Positions 6,096-7,008 of a stretch of 7,008 bases of DNA are shown here, piece after piece. Each line of letters starts with the position of its first letter. Position 1 is the stretch's first letter. A model generated the notes under the pieces. It had not been told where the DNA came from. It searched no databases and worked only from the letters and a program-made list of their open reading frames with translations. A program made the translations under genes and the position numbers. Source of the stretch: JAJTHY01 sp964458795 (GTDB lineage: Bacteria > Pseudomonadota > Alphaproteobacteria > Rickettsiales > Midichloriaceae); the NCBI GenBank assembly GCA_964458795.1, contig CAYWJW010000068.1:1-7008 (forward strand), given 5' to 3'.

Positions 6096-7008
6096 ATGAA
6101 AGATATGCTACAGCTTGATAAAAAAGCTCTGAAGAATTGTGCGAGACACTCTACTTTTGTTAGGCACCAAAGCATAGCTGATTGCTTTGATATATCTTTT
6201 ACATCCAGCAATGAATCTATACCAGTCTCTCCTCTTTTAGTGAAATGCTTATTTGAGAAGTTGCCGGAAGTTTATACGGGAATGCGGAGAGAGGCGGTAT
6301 ATTATCAAGCTACAAGACTTATATTCTTAAACATTTATCGAGGTTTGAAGTATAATAGTGCTCTTTTAGCAGATAGTAGAGAGCAAAATCTACAAAAGTT
6401 AAGCAATGCTTATAACATAAGTATGGGAGAGTCTCTCGATATCTTTAAGTTTGTAAACCCCACACTTGCAAAAGACTCTCCAATATATCACCACCCGATT
6501 TTTTCAGATTTGCTGCTTGCTTGGACGGTATGTGGCAATGATGAATCTGCTAAGACAGTTACTTTATACTATCTTGAACAAATTAAAAAATTAAACCCTA
6601 TTACAGAAGTACAAGCTTTTATACATTTGATACGAACCATGTCACCTGAACAGAAGAAGAACTTGGAACAGTTGCTGAATGGTACTAAAACAACGGGTAT
6701 GTTCTTTTGGGAGAGCAAGATATGTAGTAATAGCCCTTATAACCTAAATCAGTTCCTAGAGATATTTAAAGAGGTTTTTGGTAAGAATATAGATTTCTTT
6801 CCATCTTCTAATGCACAAGTCAAACCAACTGGATATAATAAGAGTGATAGTAGCCACTTTCCTACCATAAAAGACCTGAATGAGGCCACGAAGAGAGGTG
6901 TTCCTGCTGGTGATAATGGTTTGAATGGCTTGCGAGAGCTGGGAGGGGACATTGTAAAAGGTTTGGAAGCTATAACTTCTGAAATACCAGAGGTGGATAT
7001 TAGGTTAT
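6096..7008 (+). CDS. Unrecognised protein, 3' end outside window
   Basis: The frame stays open from an ATG at 6096 to the window edge and gives 304 residues with no stop. Support for a real gene is a good GAGGT ribosome binding site, a plausible promoter just upstream, and a long uninterrupted frame in AT-rich DNA. I do not recognise the family. There is no signal peptide and no transmembrane segment by eye. The protein appears mostly helical: amphipathic stretches lie around 47-85 and 135-225 (for example TVTLYYLEQIKKL and NLNQFLEIFKEVFGKN). A Ser/Asn/Lys/Pro-rich, probably flexible linker spans about 236-256, followed by another helical part with GLNGLRELGGDIVKGLEAI (275-293). I see no catalytic motif, zinc ligands or ankyrin/TPR consensus. 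Genes of this sort in intracellular bacteria are often lineage-specific and sometimes secreted effectors, but nothing here shows that. Confidence 0.75.
   Translation, partial: MKDMLQLDKKALKNCARHSTFVRHQSIADCFDISFTSSNESIPVSPLLVKCLFEKLPEVYTGMRREAVYYQATRLIFLNIYRGLKYNSALLADSREQNLQKLSNAYNISMGESLDIFKFVNPTLAKDSPIYHHPIFSDLLLAWTVCGNDESAKTVTLYYLEQIKKLNPITEVQAFIHLIRTMSPEQKKNLEQLLNGTKTTGMFFWESKICSNSPYNLNQFLEIFKEVFGKNIDFFPSSNAQVKPTGYNKSDSSHFPTIKDLNEATKRGVPAGDNGLNGLRELGGDIVKGLEAITSEIPEVDIRL

Noticed and set aside
1..7008. CRISPR array, tRNA, rRNA or transposase gene
   Set aside because: No regularly spaced repeats, tRNA-like cloverleaf sequence or transposase motifs were seen on reading either strand.

Overview
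The window looks like a piece of an AT-rich alphaproteobacterial chromosome, most likely from the Rickettsiales or a similar intracellular lineage. I base this on four things: a Tim44-like gene directly upstream of mltA, with secB divergent from it; a nuoF with no other nuo gene beside it; low GC by eye; and short palindromic intergenic repeats whose translations resemble those common in rickettsial genomes. This placement is inference from gene content; no species can be named from the window.

Layout. Minus strand, 1-1786: mltA (lytic transglycosylase lipoprotein, cut by the left edge) is preceded by a Tim44/TimA-like inner-membrane gene, and the two overlap by 11 bases. A gap of about 80 bases (1787-1866) separates them from plus-strand secB (1867-2319) and holds two plausible back-to-back promoters whose extended -10 boxes overlap. 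nuoF (2400-3680) follows secB with its own weak promoter candidate. Next come a 110-bp element with 31-bp imperfect terminal inverted repeats (3720-3829), an intact bifunctional class A penicillin-binding protein (3875-5782), and a 67-bp twin-hairpin element (5810-5876). A mostly empty spacer ends in a good sigma70-like promoter (about 6038-6066). The last gene starts at 6096, runs off the right edge, and encodes a protein I do not recognise.

How the genes relate. mltA and the class A PBP are the opposing halves of murein turnover: the PBP polymerises and cross-links glycan strands, and MltA cleaves them. Having both intact suggests an organism with a functional murein wall, unlike Rickettsiales that have lost class A PBPs. 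SecB delivers unfolded precursors to SecA for export. The Tim44-like protein is an inner-membrane-anchored relative of the mitochondrial import factor. NuoF is the NADH-oxidising, FMN-carrying subunit of respiratory complex I. Apart from a broad cell-envelope and membrane theme, nothing shows that these genes form one dedicated system. The least explained parts are the palindromic repeats flanking the PBP gene and the unknown gene at the right end.
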